The notes under the pieces: generated by a model
What the model was told of the DNA's origin: nothing
The model's input: the letters and a program-made list of their open reading frames with translations, nothing else
Database searches by the model: none
Translations under genes and position numbers: made by a program
Assembly: GCA_040218815.1 (NCBI GenBank)
Contig: JAVJQS010000009.1
Location: forward strand, 1 to 64,000
DNA: 64,000 nt
Direction: 5' to 3'
From: JAVJQS01 sp040218815
GTDB taxonomy: Bacteria; Bacteroidota; Bacteroidia; Flavobacteriales_E; Vicingaceae
Shown here: positions 10,235 to 17,479 of the stretch, in pieces
How positions within the stretch are numbered: the stretch's first letter is position 1
Layout: each line of letters opens with the position of its first letter

Positions 10235-12153
10235 AAAAAATTACTTTTTTAAGTGCCGTTCTCTTCATCTCTACCTTCGCGGCTTACGGACAAATGATCA
10301 TCCCTGAGTTTAATACGCCTATACTTATTGAAGAAATCAGTAGCGATGACGAAGAAAGCATGCCATTACCATTTAATGAAGGTAATGGCTTTTACTTTTA
10401 CAGAACATACTATGGTGGTCCCGAGAATAACATCGTCAAAGGCCAAGACATTTGGATTTCAGAAATGAAAAAGAAAGGGTGGGGCGATCCTTACCGCCTA
10501 TTTAGAGCAGACTTTATAGAAGGAAGTAGTACAATTTTTGGAACATCAGCCGACGGAACTAGAATCTATGTGCTGATTACAAAGTACATGGAGACCACCA
10601 CAGAACGTAAAATTGGTTATTATGACCAAACAGGGAAAGACAAATGGGGAAGTTTCAATGAAATAAAAATTGAAGGTTTTCAATTTGAAGAAAAGTTCTA
10701 TCATTTTTACATGACTCAAGGCGAAGAGATACTTCTAATTAGTATGTCGCCTGAAACGAATAGATTGAATGAAGACCTTTATGTTAGCTTAAAAGTTGAT
10801 GGGAAGTGGAGAAAACCAATTGAGTTAGGAGAAACAATTAATACTCCAAAAATTGAAATGGCTCCCTACATGGGCAACGATAATAAGCTACTCTACTTCT
10901 CAAGCGAAGGACATGGGGGCCTTGGAGAGTCCGATATATTCGTTTCCAGAAGGCTGGATGATACCTGGACCAACTGGACCCCACCAGTCAATATGGGTGC
11001 TCCGATAAACTCTGAAGGCTTTGAAGATTTTTTTATTATTGGAAATGGTAGCAAAGTGTTTTTTACTTCAAGCAGAGGAGCAGAATACAGTAGTATTTAT
11101 GAAGCAATAGCAACAGGAACTTTTCGTTACGCATTTGCAGACTCCATTATTGGGGAGTTTATTTTTAATAGCTTGCCTGCAGATAATGTAACGCTTGAAA
11201 TATTTGATGAGGAAGACAATCTGTTAGTTGAGCTTAAAACGGATGAGGAAGGGAAGTTTGTATATAAAAAGCTCAGTGCAGATCAAGTCATTATGGTGAA
11301 AATAAAAGCGGATGATGGAGAAGACTTCATCGGCGCAAAAATGTATCTATCTGATTCAAATGGAAAGCGAAATAAGCGTTTGATTTTCACTAAAGTGGGC
11401 ATGTTTGTTGAAGAAGATTTGGTGAAGGAACGCGAGAAAATTCAAGGAGTTTTCAACTACAACAACCTTCCAATGAAGAACTCTGCGTTGGTCCTTTATG
11501 ATGAGAATGGTTTCCCTGTAGACACTATTTATACTGACGAGTTTGGAAACTTTAGTTACAATAAAATTGCATATGACAATAACTTTACATTAATTCCCTT
11601 AAATGAGTCGGATGACTTTACAATGGTTGATCTTTACTTGACAAATGAGGCTGGTGTGCGCACCTTTAATTTAGCCTCAAAAAACGATAAGTTTACTTTT
11701 ATACCAGCTGGTGAGAAAGCAGCAGAAATAGCCTTGTCTCCACCATTAGATAAAACAGCTGAAAGTAAAACTTTAATTTCAAAATCTGCTTCAGTCAAAG
11801 ATCAATGGAATGGGATGGGAGTTGAAGATAAAACCGTTTATTTTGAATTTGCTAAAAACCAATTAAACCCTAAGGCTAAGGACAAGTTAGACCAAATAGC
11901 TAAACTTCTAGAAGCAGATAATAGCTTGAAAGTTGAAATTATTGGTCATACAGACGATGTCGGGAGTGAAGAAAGTAACCAAGAAAGAGGCTTAGATCGG
12001 GCAATAGAAGTTAAAGGTTACCTCAACTCAAAAGTAAAAGTAAATTCAGCTGCAATTGAAGTAAAATCTGAAGGTGAACTAAAGCCAATTGCTTCAAATA
12101 AATCAGTAAAGGGGAGAGCAAAAAATAGAAGAGTTGAAATTAACTTGAGGTAA
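10231..12153 (+). CDS. OmpA-family protein with PD40 propeller and one module pair (paralogue of previous gene)
   Basis: The 640-residue protein begins with a signal peptide (MKKITFLSAVLFISTFAAYG). It shares the mature N-terminus of the upstream protein (EESMPLPFNEGNGFYF against EESMPVPFNNGNGLYF). PD40 repeats span ~45-290 (LLYFSSEGHGGLGESDIFVS). One A module (~305) and one B module (~404) follow, then an OmpA C-terminal domain (~534-640) with IGHTDDVGSEESNQ and GRAKNRRVEI. Its start codon overlaps the upstream stop, so translation is probably coupled. It is the short form of the 1249-residue neighbour, with one A-B pair instead of four, which points to tandem duplication of the gene and separate expansion of the modules. 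The periplasmic face and peptidoglycan binding are inferred from the OmpA domain. Confidence 0.88.
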   Translation: MKKITFLSAVLFISTFAAYGQMIIPEFNTPILIEEISSDDEESMPLPFNEGNGFYFYRTYYGGPENNIVKGQDIWISEMKKKGWGDPYRLFRADFIEGSSTIFGTSADGTRIYVLITKYMETTTERKIGYYDQTGKDKWGSFNEIKIEGFQFEEKFYHFYMTQGEEILLISMSPETNRLNEDLYVSLKVDGKWRKPIELGETINTPKIEMAPYMGNDNKLLYFSSEGHGGLGESDIFVSRRLDDTWTNWTPPVNMGAPINSEGFEDFFIIGNGSKVFFTSSRGAEYSSIYEAIATGTFRYAFADSIIGEFIFNSLPADNVTLEIFDEEDNLLVELKTDEEGKFVYKKLSADQVIMVKIKADDGEDFIGAKMYLSDSNGKRNKRLIFTKVGMFVEEDLVKEREKIQGVFNYNNLPMKNSALVLYDENGFPVDTIYTDEFGNFSYNKIAYDNNFTLIPLNESDDFTMVDLYLTNEAGVRTFNLASKNDKFTFIPAGEKAAEIALSPPLDKTAESKTLISKSASVKDQWNGMGVEDKTVYFEFAKNQLNPKAKDKLDQIAKLLEADNSLKVEIIGHTDDVGSEESNQERGLDRAIEVKGYLNSKVKVNSAAIEVKSEGELKPIASNKSVKGRAKNRRVEINLR

Positions 12154-12305
12154 GCCATCTGCTTGTTCAAAAGGGCTTAACTTGAATACGAAGGCATTTT
12201 ATTGTCTTTAAAGCGTAAAATTTCGATATTAAAATTACTTCAAGGGAATTATAACTTGTCGTATGTATAATCTATTCTTACCATTAATGTAAATAAAAAA
12301 GCAGA

Positions 12306-12560
12306 ATGGAAAAGCAAGAAGTAAATCAATTGTTAGCGCAAGGGGTAACCATATTAGGGGCTATCTTAATTAAGGAGGTTGCAGAGCATTTAATAGAAGA
12401 AAACTCTAAGCACGAGCTGCCTAAAGAGCCTGAAAAAGTAAATAATCAATCTTGGGGAAAAGCGATAGCTTACGCTGCTTTAACTGGCGCCTTTTTAGGT
12501 GCTTTTAAACTATTGGTGAAGCGTGGTTCGATTAGTGGGCTTGAAAAAATAAACCATTAA
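12306..12560 (+). CDS. Small DUF4235-like membrane protein
   Basis: The 84-residue protein has a hydrophobic N-terminal helix (LLAQGVTILGAILI), an acidic/proline linker and a second helix following NNQSWGKAIAYAALTGAFLGAF, then a basic tail. The motif 'P.....SWG.A.AYAALTGA..G..KLL..RG' is the pattern I associate with DUF4235, a small membrane family of unknown function. Assignment is from memory of the pattern only. It is preceded by 152 bp without a recognisable promoter. It converges with the flavodoxin gene, whose stop overlaps this stop by 4 bases (ttaa). Confidence 0.65.
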   Translation: MEKQEVNQLLAQGVTILGAILIKEVAEHLIEENSKHELPKEPEKVNNQSWGKAIAYAALTGAFLGAFKLLVKRGSISGLEKINH

Positions 12561-13267
12561 CGATATTCAGGATTTTCAAAACCCCAACGTTCTCCTTTAT
12601 CCCACTGACTGCGCACATTTCCATAGTCAAGATATCCATTATTGGCTTTTAGCATTTTAGCTAAATGCAATAAATTGTAGGTCATAAATGTAGTGTTTCG
12701 ATTAGTAAAGTCGTTTTCTTTTGCATTGGCTTCCTCGTCTAAATAACTTGGTCCGGGGCCTACCTCTCCAATCCAACCGCTATCAGCTTGCGGCGGAATT
12801 GAGTAACCAAGGTGTTGCATAGAATACAAAAGTCCCTTAGCGCAGTTTTTTACACCATCCTCATTACCAGTAATAATACATCCCCCTACTTTCCCATAAT
12901 AAATGTATTGGCCTTTGTTGTTTTGAAAACCGCTCATTCCATACATCCGCTCAATGAGTTTAGTGGCTATAGAAGACTTTTCTCCTAACCAAATGGGTGT
13001 CCCAATGATTAATATGTCTGCGTCCATTACCCGTTTGTATATTGCTGGCCAATCGTCCTTTTCGGCACCATGCTCAGTCATGTCAGGGTAAACTCCAACG
13101 GGAATATCATATTCGATTAAGCGCAAATAATCAACACTAACCCTTTCTTTTTCCATAATGGTTTGAGATACCTTCATTAAACCATGAGTATGGCTTATTT
13201 GAGGGGCCTTTTTGAGGGTGCAATTAATGTAAAGCGCTTTTAAATCTGAAAAATTGGGTGCTTGCAT
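12557..13267 (-). CDS. Flavodoxin-family NAD(P)H-dependent FMN oxidoreductase
   Basis: The 236-residue protein has a flavodoxin-like fold: a first strand ALYINCTLKK, then a central ADILIIGTPIWLGEKSSIATKL segment split over the flavin-binding loop (TPIWLG), and GGCIITGNEDG later. This matches the NADPH-dependent FMN reductase / flavodoxin_2 superfamily. The substrate cannot be read from the sequence; quinone or nitro-compound reduction is typical of relatives. It is divergently transcribed from a TetR-type regulator, with a perfect palindrome in the 128-bp gap, so it is probably the target of that regulator. Confidence 0.82.
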   Translation of the reverse strand: MQAPNFSDLKALYINCTLKKAPQISHTHGLMKVSQTIMEKERVSVDYLRLIEYDIPVGVYPDMTEHGAEKDDWPAIYKRVMDADILIIGTPIWLGEKSSIATKLIERMYGMSGFQNNKGQYIYYGKVGGCIITGNEDGVKNCAKGLLYSMQHLGYSIPPQADSGWIGEVGPGPSYLDEEANAKENDFTNRNTTFMTYNLLHLAKMLKANNGYLDYGNVRSQWDKGERWGFENPEYR

Positions 13268-13289
13268 TGATTTATATGTTGGTGTTTCT

Positions 13290-13297
13290 CAAAGGTA
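13290..13297 (-). promoter_or_regulatory. -7 promoter element for the flavodoxin gene
   Basis: Reading leftwards the sequence is TACCTTTG, an exact match to the Bacteroidota TAnnTTTG element, about 23 bp before the start codon. No TTG is found at the usual -33 distance; the palindrome at 13321-13336 lies there instead. Confidence 0.5.
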
Positions 13298-13320
13298 CAA
13301 GAATTAGAATTAATGAGTAG

Positions 13321-13336
13321 TGGAATAATTATTCCA
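13321..13336. promoter_or_regulatory. Candidate TetR operator (16-bp perfect palindrome)
   Basis: TGGAATAATTATTCCA is perfectly self-complementary and lies between two outward-facing TAnnTTTG elements (13290-13297 on the minus strand, 13347-13354 on the plus strand). It covers the expected -33 region of the TetR gene promoter. Position, symmetry and the adjacent regulator gene make it a good operator candidate; binding is inferred. Confidence 0.6.
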
Positions 13337-13346
13337 AAAAATATTT

Positions 13347-13354
13347 TAGCTTTG
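13347..13354 (+). promoter_or_regulatory. -7 promoter element for the TetR gene
   Basis: TAGCTTTG matches TAnnTTTG and ends 41 bp before the ATG at 13396. The palindromic operator candidate ends 10 bp upstream of it, so a bound repressor would block polymerase. Confidence 0.55.
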
Positions 13355-13395
13355 TTTCCAAAATAGAGAAACGAGAAAACTTAAATACCTTAGAA

Positions 13396-13977
13396 ATGCC
13401 TAGAAGTAAACAATTTGACAAAGAAAAAGTATTGGAAAAAGCAATGCATCTCTTTTGGGAAAAAGGTTATCATGCCACCTCAATGCAAGACTTGATAGAT
13501 ACCTTGGGAATTAATAGGGCAAGCTTATACGATACTTTTGGCAGTAAAAAAGAACTCTTCGATTTGGCACTTAGTCATTACCAAGATCAGAATGCAAAAA
13601 TAATAGCAGGTTTCTTGTATTATCAAACGAATGTAAGACAAGGGATTTACTTGCTTTTTGATCGTATGATTGACGATGCATTAAATAATGATATTCCACG
13701 AGGGTGTTTTACAACTAATACTACAACAGAACTGGCTTCAGCAGATGAAAAGTCGAAGAAATTAATAGCTGAAGACAAATCAGTTATAGAAGAGATTTAT
13801 ACCAATTACTTGCAATATGGAGTAAACCAGAGTCAAATTTCTCCTTATAAAGACTTAAAGAATATTTCAAGCTATTTATATGCTTTACAAAGCGGCATTA
13901 AGGTTATTTCAAAAGTACAGCCAAACAAAGAGCAGTTATTAAAATTAGTAAGTACAGGGCTCAGTGTATTAGATTGA
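13396..13977 (+). CDS. TetR/AcrR family transcriptional regulator
   Basis: The 193-residue protein has the usual TetR length. The N-terminal helix-turn-helix is clear: KVLEKAMHLFWEKGYHATS, then MQDLIDTLGINRASLYDTFG with SKKELFDLAL. The sequence CFTTNTTTELA in the ligand domain resembles the YxiF/AcuR-like TetR group that starts its C-terminal domain with 'GCF..N...E'. It lies divergent from the flavodoxin-family oxidoreductase, with one palindrome between them, so it most likely represses both itself and that gene until a reactive electrophile or quinone-like ligand binds. The ligand is a guess from analogous pairs. Confidence 0.88.
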   Translation: MPRSKQFDKEKVLEKAMHLFWEKGYHATSMQDLIDTLGINRASLYDTFGSKKELFDLALSHYQDQNAKIIAGFLYYQTNVRQGIYLLFDRMIDDALNNDIPRGCFTTNTTTELASADEKSKKLIAEDKSVIEEIYTNYLQYGVNQSQISPYKDLKNISSYLYALQSGIKVISKVQPNKEQLLKLVSTGLSVLD

Positions 13978-14033
13978 AACTTACATTCTACTTTGTTGGT
14001 GCTTATTAGAAAGGTATCGAAAGTTTTCAACGC

Positions 14034-14789
14034 TTACTCCATAGCTTCAGCTAACTCGTCTGTCATTTCCATGTTGTGATAGACCACATTCACGTCATCA
14101 TCTTCTTCAAACTTTTCAATCAAGTTCAGAATTTTCTGGCCGTCCTCTATGTCCACTGCCTGAGTACTTTTTGGAATACGTTGCAATTCTTGGCTTTCTG
14201 GTTCAATATTCAACTCTTCGAGCTTTTTTTGCAAGTTGCCAAAATCTTCAAAAGAAGTGTAAACTGTGAGCACATCTTCTTCTTTTTCAACATCTTCGGC
14301 GCCACCATCAATCAATTCCATTTCAAACTCATCCATGTCTTTGTTTTCCAAAGCGGACATTGGTATTGTAAACACACCTTTACGATCGAAGATAAATTCC
14401 AATGAGCCATTAGTTCCCAAGTTGCCACCTCCCTTTGAATAAATAGAACGAACATTAGCTACTGTGCGATTAATATTGTCCGTTGTAGCTTCTACAAAAA
14501 GCGCTATTCCAGCAGGACCATACCCCTCATAGAACACCTCTTGGTAGCTTTCTCCGTCTTTGTCTGATGCTTTTTTAATGGCTCTAGAAATATTGTCTTT
14601 AGGCATGTTAACCCCCTTGGCATTGGCTATTGCTAAACGCAATCTTGGATTAGCATCCGGGTCAGGACTCCCACCTTCCTTTATGGCAATATTTATCTCC
14701 TTAATAATTCGGGTAAAAATTTTACCCCGCTTGGCATCTAATGCGCCTTTTTTCCTTTTAATGGTTGACCATTTACTATGACCTGACAT
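14034..14789 (-). CDS. yebC: YebC/PmpR family protein (translation activator TACO1-like)
   Basis: I chose the start at MSGHSKWSTIKRKKGALDAK, the highly conserved N-terminus of this family; a 20-residue upstream extension lacks any conserved feature. The resulting 251 residues match the usual ~240-250. Other signatures are GGSPDPDANPRLRLAIANAK, NMPKDNISRAIKKA and YEGYGPAGIALFVEA. The family was described as DNA-binding regulators and is now linked to relief of ribosome stalling at proline runs. A TATTTTTG element lies 17 bp upstream of the chosen start, which supports it because the longer start would lie upstream of that promoter. Confidence 0.95.
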   Translation of the reverse strand: MSGHSKWSTIKRKKGALDAKRGKIFTRIIKEINIAIKEGGSPDPDANPRLRLAIANAKGVNMPKDNISRAIKKASDKDGESYQEVFYEGYGPAGIALFVEATTDNINRTVANVRSIYSKGGGNLGTNGSLEFIFDRKGVFTIPMSALENKDMDEFEMELIDGGAEDVEKEEDVLTVYTSFEDFGNLQKKLEELNIEPESQELQRIPKSTQAVDIEDGQKILNLIEKFEEDDDVNVVYHNMEMTDELAEAME

Positions 14790-14805
14790 GTTCGTGAGTT
14801 TTAAA

Positions 14806-14840
14806 CAAAAATAAGAAATGTGTGAAAATAAGAAACAAAA
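14806..14840 (-). promoter_or_regulatory. Bacteroidota-type promoter of yebC
   Basis: On the minus strand TTTTG (14836-14840) is followed after 22 bp by TATTTTTG (14806-14813), fitting the -33/-7 pattern. The upstream part overlaps the U-tract of the preceding terminator. Confidence 0.5.
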
Positions 14841-14867
14841 AAAGTCCACTGCATAGGCAACGGACTT
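14837..14867 (-). terminator. Rho-independent terminator of the outer-membrane protein gene
   Basis: On the minus strand AAGTCC and GGACTT (14842-14847 and 14862-14867) form a stem closed further by TTGC/GCAG, followed by a T run. It lies 22 bp after the stop at 14890. Confidence 0.7.
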
Positions 14868-14889
14868 GAAAAATAGGATTATTAATCTA

Positions 14890-15759
14890 TTAGAAAGAAG
14901 CTAAAGAAACGCCGACTGTAAAAGGATATAATTCAGGCCCTTTATTATTCTCAAACATCGGTGTTAAACTGTAATTTGCAAATATGGTGAACCCGCCATA
15001 TCCAACTCTTGCTACCAAGCTAAAAAGAAAGGGGTTTGTGTTATAATCTGTTCTGTTTTTTACTTTATACTCTTTATTGTCTTGAGTGAATATTTGTTTG
15101 GTTTTCGCTCCAAGCCGATAACTTAACATACCGCCTACAGCAACATGAAAACTATGTTTAGCATCCTTACCTAAGTTCGTCTCTAGCATAATTGGCCAGT
15201 TTAAAACCTCAGATTTAAAAAGGTTTTTCGATAATACGATTGATGAATCTTGAAATCCAAAAGTGCTATCTTTATTTGCTAGAATGGTATAGTCTCTATC
15301 TAACGCATACTTATTAAACTCAAAGCCTAAACCAGTGCTAATACCAAACTTTTCTTTTGCAATAGGGATATAATGTTCGAAAAAATTAAGACTAATCGAA
15401 ACAGATCGCGCATAATCTAAATCCATAAACCTAGCTTCTTCTGGCAGGTCAACACTCTTTTTTTCACTTAGCAGACCATTTATTCCAAAATCAACTCCTA
15501 CATAATGATTCCATCGTTGTTTTTCCTCTTTTTTTATGCTGATTGATTCAGTATCATCATTTTTAGAATCATTTTTATCATCAGAAATTATAATCACCTT
15601 GGTTGACCCAATTGAAAACCTACTTGTATCTGATTTAGTGGAGTCAGAAGACATCTCAGCTTCTTGAGCCATTCCATTAACGCCCAGTAATAGAAAAGCC
15701 GTAACACTTATTCCTATTAACTTGATTGATTTAGTAACACTGTTGTAATTTGTTTTCAT
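14890..15759 (-). CDS. Predicted outer-membrane beta-barrel protein, likely ECF-regulated
   Basis: The 289-residue protein has an N-terminal signal peptide (SIKLIGISVTAFLLLGVNGM, then AQ). A polar Asp/Ser-rich linker (~33-80) precedes repeated amphipathic strands such as NHYVGVDFGINGL, LNWPIMLETNLG and FSLVARVGYGGFTIFANYSL, consistent with a small PorT/OMP_b-brl-like barrel. No specific family is recognised. It is the third gene after an ECF sigma and its probable anti-sigma, but it has its own copy of the promoter-like motif seen upstream of the sigma gene. It therefore looks like a direct target of that sigma factor, perhaps an envelope-stress output. The function is unknown. Confidence 0.78.
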   Translation of the reverse strand: MKTNYNSVTKSIKLIGISVTAFLLLGVNGMAQEAEMSSDSTKSDTSRFSIGSTKVIIISDDKNDSKNDDTESISIKKEEKQRWNHYVGVDFGINGLLSEKKSVDLPEEARFMDLDYARSVSISLNFFEHYIPIAKEKFGISTGLGFEFNKYALDRDYTILANKDSTFGFQDSSIVLSKNLFKSEVLNWPIMLETNLGKDAKHSFHVAVGGMLSYRLGAKTKQIFTQDNKEYKVKNRTDYNTNPFLFSLVARVGYGGFTIFANYSLTPMFENNKGPELYPFTVGVSLASF

Positions 15760-15788
15760 AAGTTCTCTGTGTTTGATTTTTTATGTTG

Positions 15789-15814
15789 GACGAACAAGTT
15801 GCTGAATAGTTACA
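15789..15814 (-). promoter_or_regulatory. ECF-type promoter motif before the outer-membrane protein gene
   Basis: Minus strand: TGTAAC (15809-15814), 16-bp spacer, CGTC (15789-15792), preceded by TT. The same pair of elements occurs before the sigma gene at 17363-17389. It lies in the 64-bp gap between the anti-sigma stop and this gene's ATG. Confidence 0.62.
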
Positions 15815-15823
15815 GCAACAAGC

Positions 15824-16852
15824 TTAAAAATTCGAATAACTAAACTTTCCTAGGTTGATGGCGAAGCGCTGAGTTTGACCTTCTTGTGTTTCAGATAAGC
15901 GTAATCTATTATTAGAAAAGTCAGCTAGCTCCTCTATAATGGCTTTTTTCAGTGATTTATTTTTTAGCACGTCAGTTTTAATTTTTTGTCCAGCTAGTTT
16001 AGTTAAGGATGGGAATTCTTGATATGCTAAGGACTCAGTATTTTCAGAAACTAGTTCATTGTCGTTTATTGATGAGGGCATTCCTTCAATGTTCTTTACA
16101 CCCTTTACCATTGCCTCAGAATAGGAAAAAGTTGACTTTAAAGGTTGGAAAGCGAGAGCTTGAACTTTAGAAATCTTAATTCTTTTTTCAGACTTTATTG
16201 AATTATTGTTTGCTAACGTTTGCCTTAACGCTGTGTTTTTTACTTTAGGCGCTATGGGATTATTGTCTTGAGGAGTTTGTTGTTGTTGAATTGATACTCT
16301 GTTTTGATCATCTGGTTGATCTGATGAATAAGAAAATTGAGTAGGATGGTACTGCTCATCAACAAACCCTATATTCAATAAACTTAAAATCAACGCAGCT
16401 GCAGCAGCAGCTGAAATAGCTTTAGTCCATAGAGCAAATTTGTTGTCCTTTTTGAGCAAAGCTTTTTTATGGGGATAAATAAATTTTTCATCTGCAGCTA
16501 ATTTTGTTTTATGGTAAACTGCTAAATCGTTCAAGATAGCTTCATTGTTATTTATCAATTCTGCAAGTTGCCTTTTCTCATCTAATGAAATAATTTCTTC
16601 CAATTGCGCTACCATTAAATAATCAATTATTGGCATGCCTGTGTTTTCCTCTCTATATAATACTGCTTTTGACTTGTGAGTAAAGGATTGTTCAGCTGAT
16701 AAAAACGGCTGCTCAAAATCTTCTAGTTCTTTTTTTAGTTGAGGGTGCTGAATTAAAAAATTGCGTAACTCTTCCTCCTCAGTTTGGGATAAATTCCCCT
16801 CACTAAAATCTAAAAAGAAAGCTTCGTAATTTTTTAAACTTATTTTACTCAT
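15824..16852 (-). CDS. Probable membrane anti-sigma factor
   Basis: The 342-residue protein starts at ATG 16852, which overlaps the sigma stop (TGATG). The N-terminus, SKISLKNYEAFFLDFSEGNL, followed by an acidic helical stretch (EEEELRNFLIQHPQLKKELE), is the common cytoplasmic start of Bacteroidota anti-sigma proteins lacking a zinc motif. A single transmembrane segment at about 136-155 (AISAAAAAALILSLLNIGFV) separates ~135 cytoplasmic residues from ~185 periplasmic residues, which are Gln/Asn/Ser-rich. No family domain is otherwise recognised. Topology and operon position support the anti-sigma role; direct binding is inferred. Confidence 0.75.
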   Translation of the reverse strand: MSKISLKNYEAFFLDFSEGNLSQTEEEELRNFLIQHPQLKKELEDFEQPFLSAEQSFTHKSKAVLYREENTGMPIIDYLMVAQLEEIISLDEKRQLAELINNNEAILNDLAVYHKTKLAADEKFIYPHKKALLKKDNKFALWTKAISAAAAAALILSLLNIGFVDEQYHPTQFSYSSDQPDDQNRVSIQQQQTPQDNNPIAPKVKNTALRQTLANNNSIKSEKRIKISKVQALAFQPLKSTFSYSEAMVKGVKNIEGMPSSINDNELVSENTESLAYQEFPSLTKLAGQKIKTDVLKNKSLKKAIIEELADFSNNRLRLSETQEGQTQRFAINLGKFSYSNF

Positions 16853-17337
16853 CAAATAATTGTTTCTACACTCACTAAGTAATCTCTTAACTTTTTTCTT
16901 GCTCTGAAGATGTAAACTTTCACTTGTGATAAATTCAATTGCATTATTTTACCAATCTCTTCATAATCATAGCCTTCATAATCTCTAAGCATTACAGCAG
17001 ATCGTTGTAGCTCTGGTAATTTTAGAAGCGCTTCATTAAGCAGTTCGTTTAAGCCCGAATAGCTTTGTTCTTGACTGTAATTATTTTCAAATTTTTCTGA
17101 CCACTCACCTTGCTTTTTATCTCTTCGAATTAAATCAATCATTGTGCGATAAGCAGTAGTAAAAAGATAAGACTTTGCTTTTTCTCCCTCTATCGCTTCA
17201 TGCTTTTGCCATAATTTTAAGAAGGCATCTTGTACCACATCTTTTGCCTTCTCTTCATCGCGTATATTTTTTAATATAAACCGATAAATATTGTCGGAAA
17301 ATGCAGTTACAGTATGATTGTATTCACGAATAGTCAT
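16852..17337 (-). CDS. ECF RNA polymerase sigma factor
   Basis: The 161-residue protein has both ECF regions: sigma-2 with IYRFILKNIRDEEKAKDVVQ followed by DAFLKLWQ (residues ~17-44), and sigma-4 with LLKLPELQRSAVMLRDYEGY then DYEEIGKIM and VKVYIFRARKKLRDYL (~105-155). There is no extra C-terminal domain. It overlaps the downstream anti-sigma gene (TGATG), so the two are co-translated. The upstream TGTAAC-N17-CGTC motif is likely its own autoregulated promoter, since the downstream outer-membrane gene carries nearly the same motif. Confidence 0.95.
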   Translation of the reverse strand: MTIREYNHTVTAFSDNIYRFILKNIRDEEKAKDVVQDAFLKLWQKHEAIEGEKAKSYLFTTAYRTMIDLIRRDKKQGEWSEKFENNYSQEQSYSGLNELLNEALLKLPELQRSAVMLRDYEGYDYEEIGKIMQLNLSQVKVYIFRARKKLRDYLVSVETII

Positions 17338-17362
17338 AAATTAGTCTTGTACTCTATAGCTT

Positions 17363-17389
17363 GACGAATAAGGATTCGAAAAAGTTACA
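17363..17389 (-). promoter_or_regulatory. ECF-type autoregulatory promoter motif
   Basis: Minus strand: TGTAAC (17384-17389), 17-bp spacer, CGTC (17363-17366), preceded by TT, 26 bp before the sigma ATG. Spacing and element positions fit -35/-10 boxes of an ECF sigma, and the motif is repeated at 15789-15814. Confidence 0.62.
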
Positions 17390-17452
17390 GGGGTTAAAAA
17401 TAGATAGATTTGCTCAAAGACTTAAAACACTTTTAAGCCCTTATATATTAAG

Positions 17453-17460
17453 TAAATTTG
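17453..17460 (+). promoter_or_regulatory. -7 promoter element of rluB
   Basis: TAAATTTG matches TAnnTTTG and ends 19 bp before the ATG at 17480. No clear -33 TTG is seen. Confidence 0.45.
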
Positions 17461-17479
17461 CATTAAATTTTAGGCAATA

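Noticed and set aside
12151..12179. Terminator after the second OmpA gene (TAAGCC/GGCTTA)
   Set aside because: The loop is 17 bases, the stem is only 6 bp and no T run follows.
14789..14849. Longer YebC start at 14849
   Set aside because: The extra 20 residues lack family similarity and would begin upstream of the visible promoter element.
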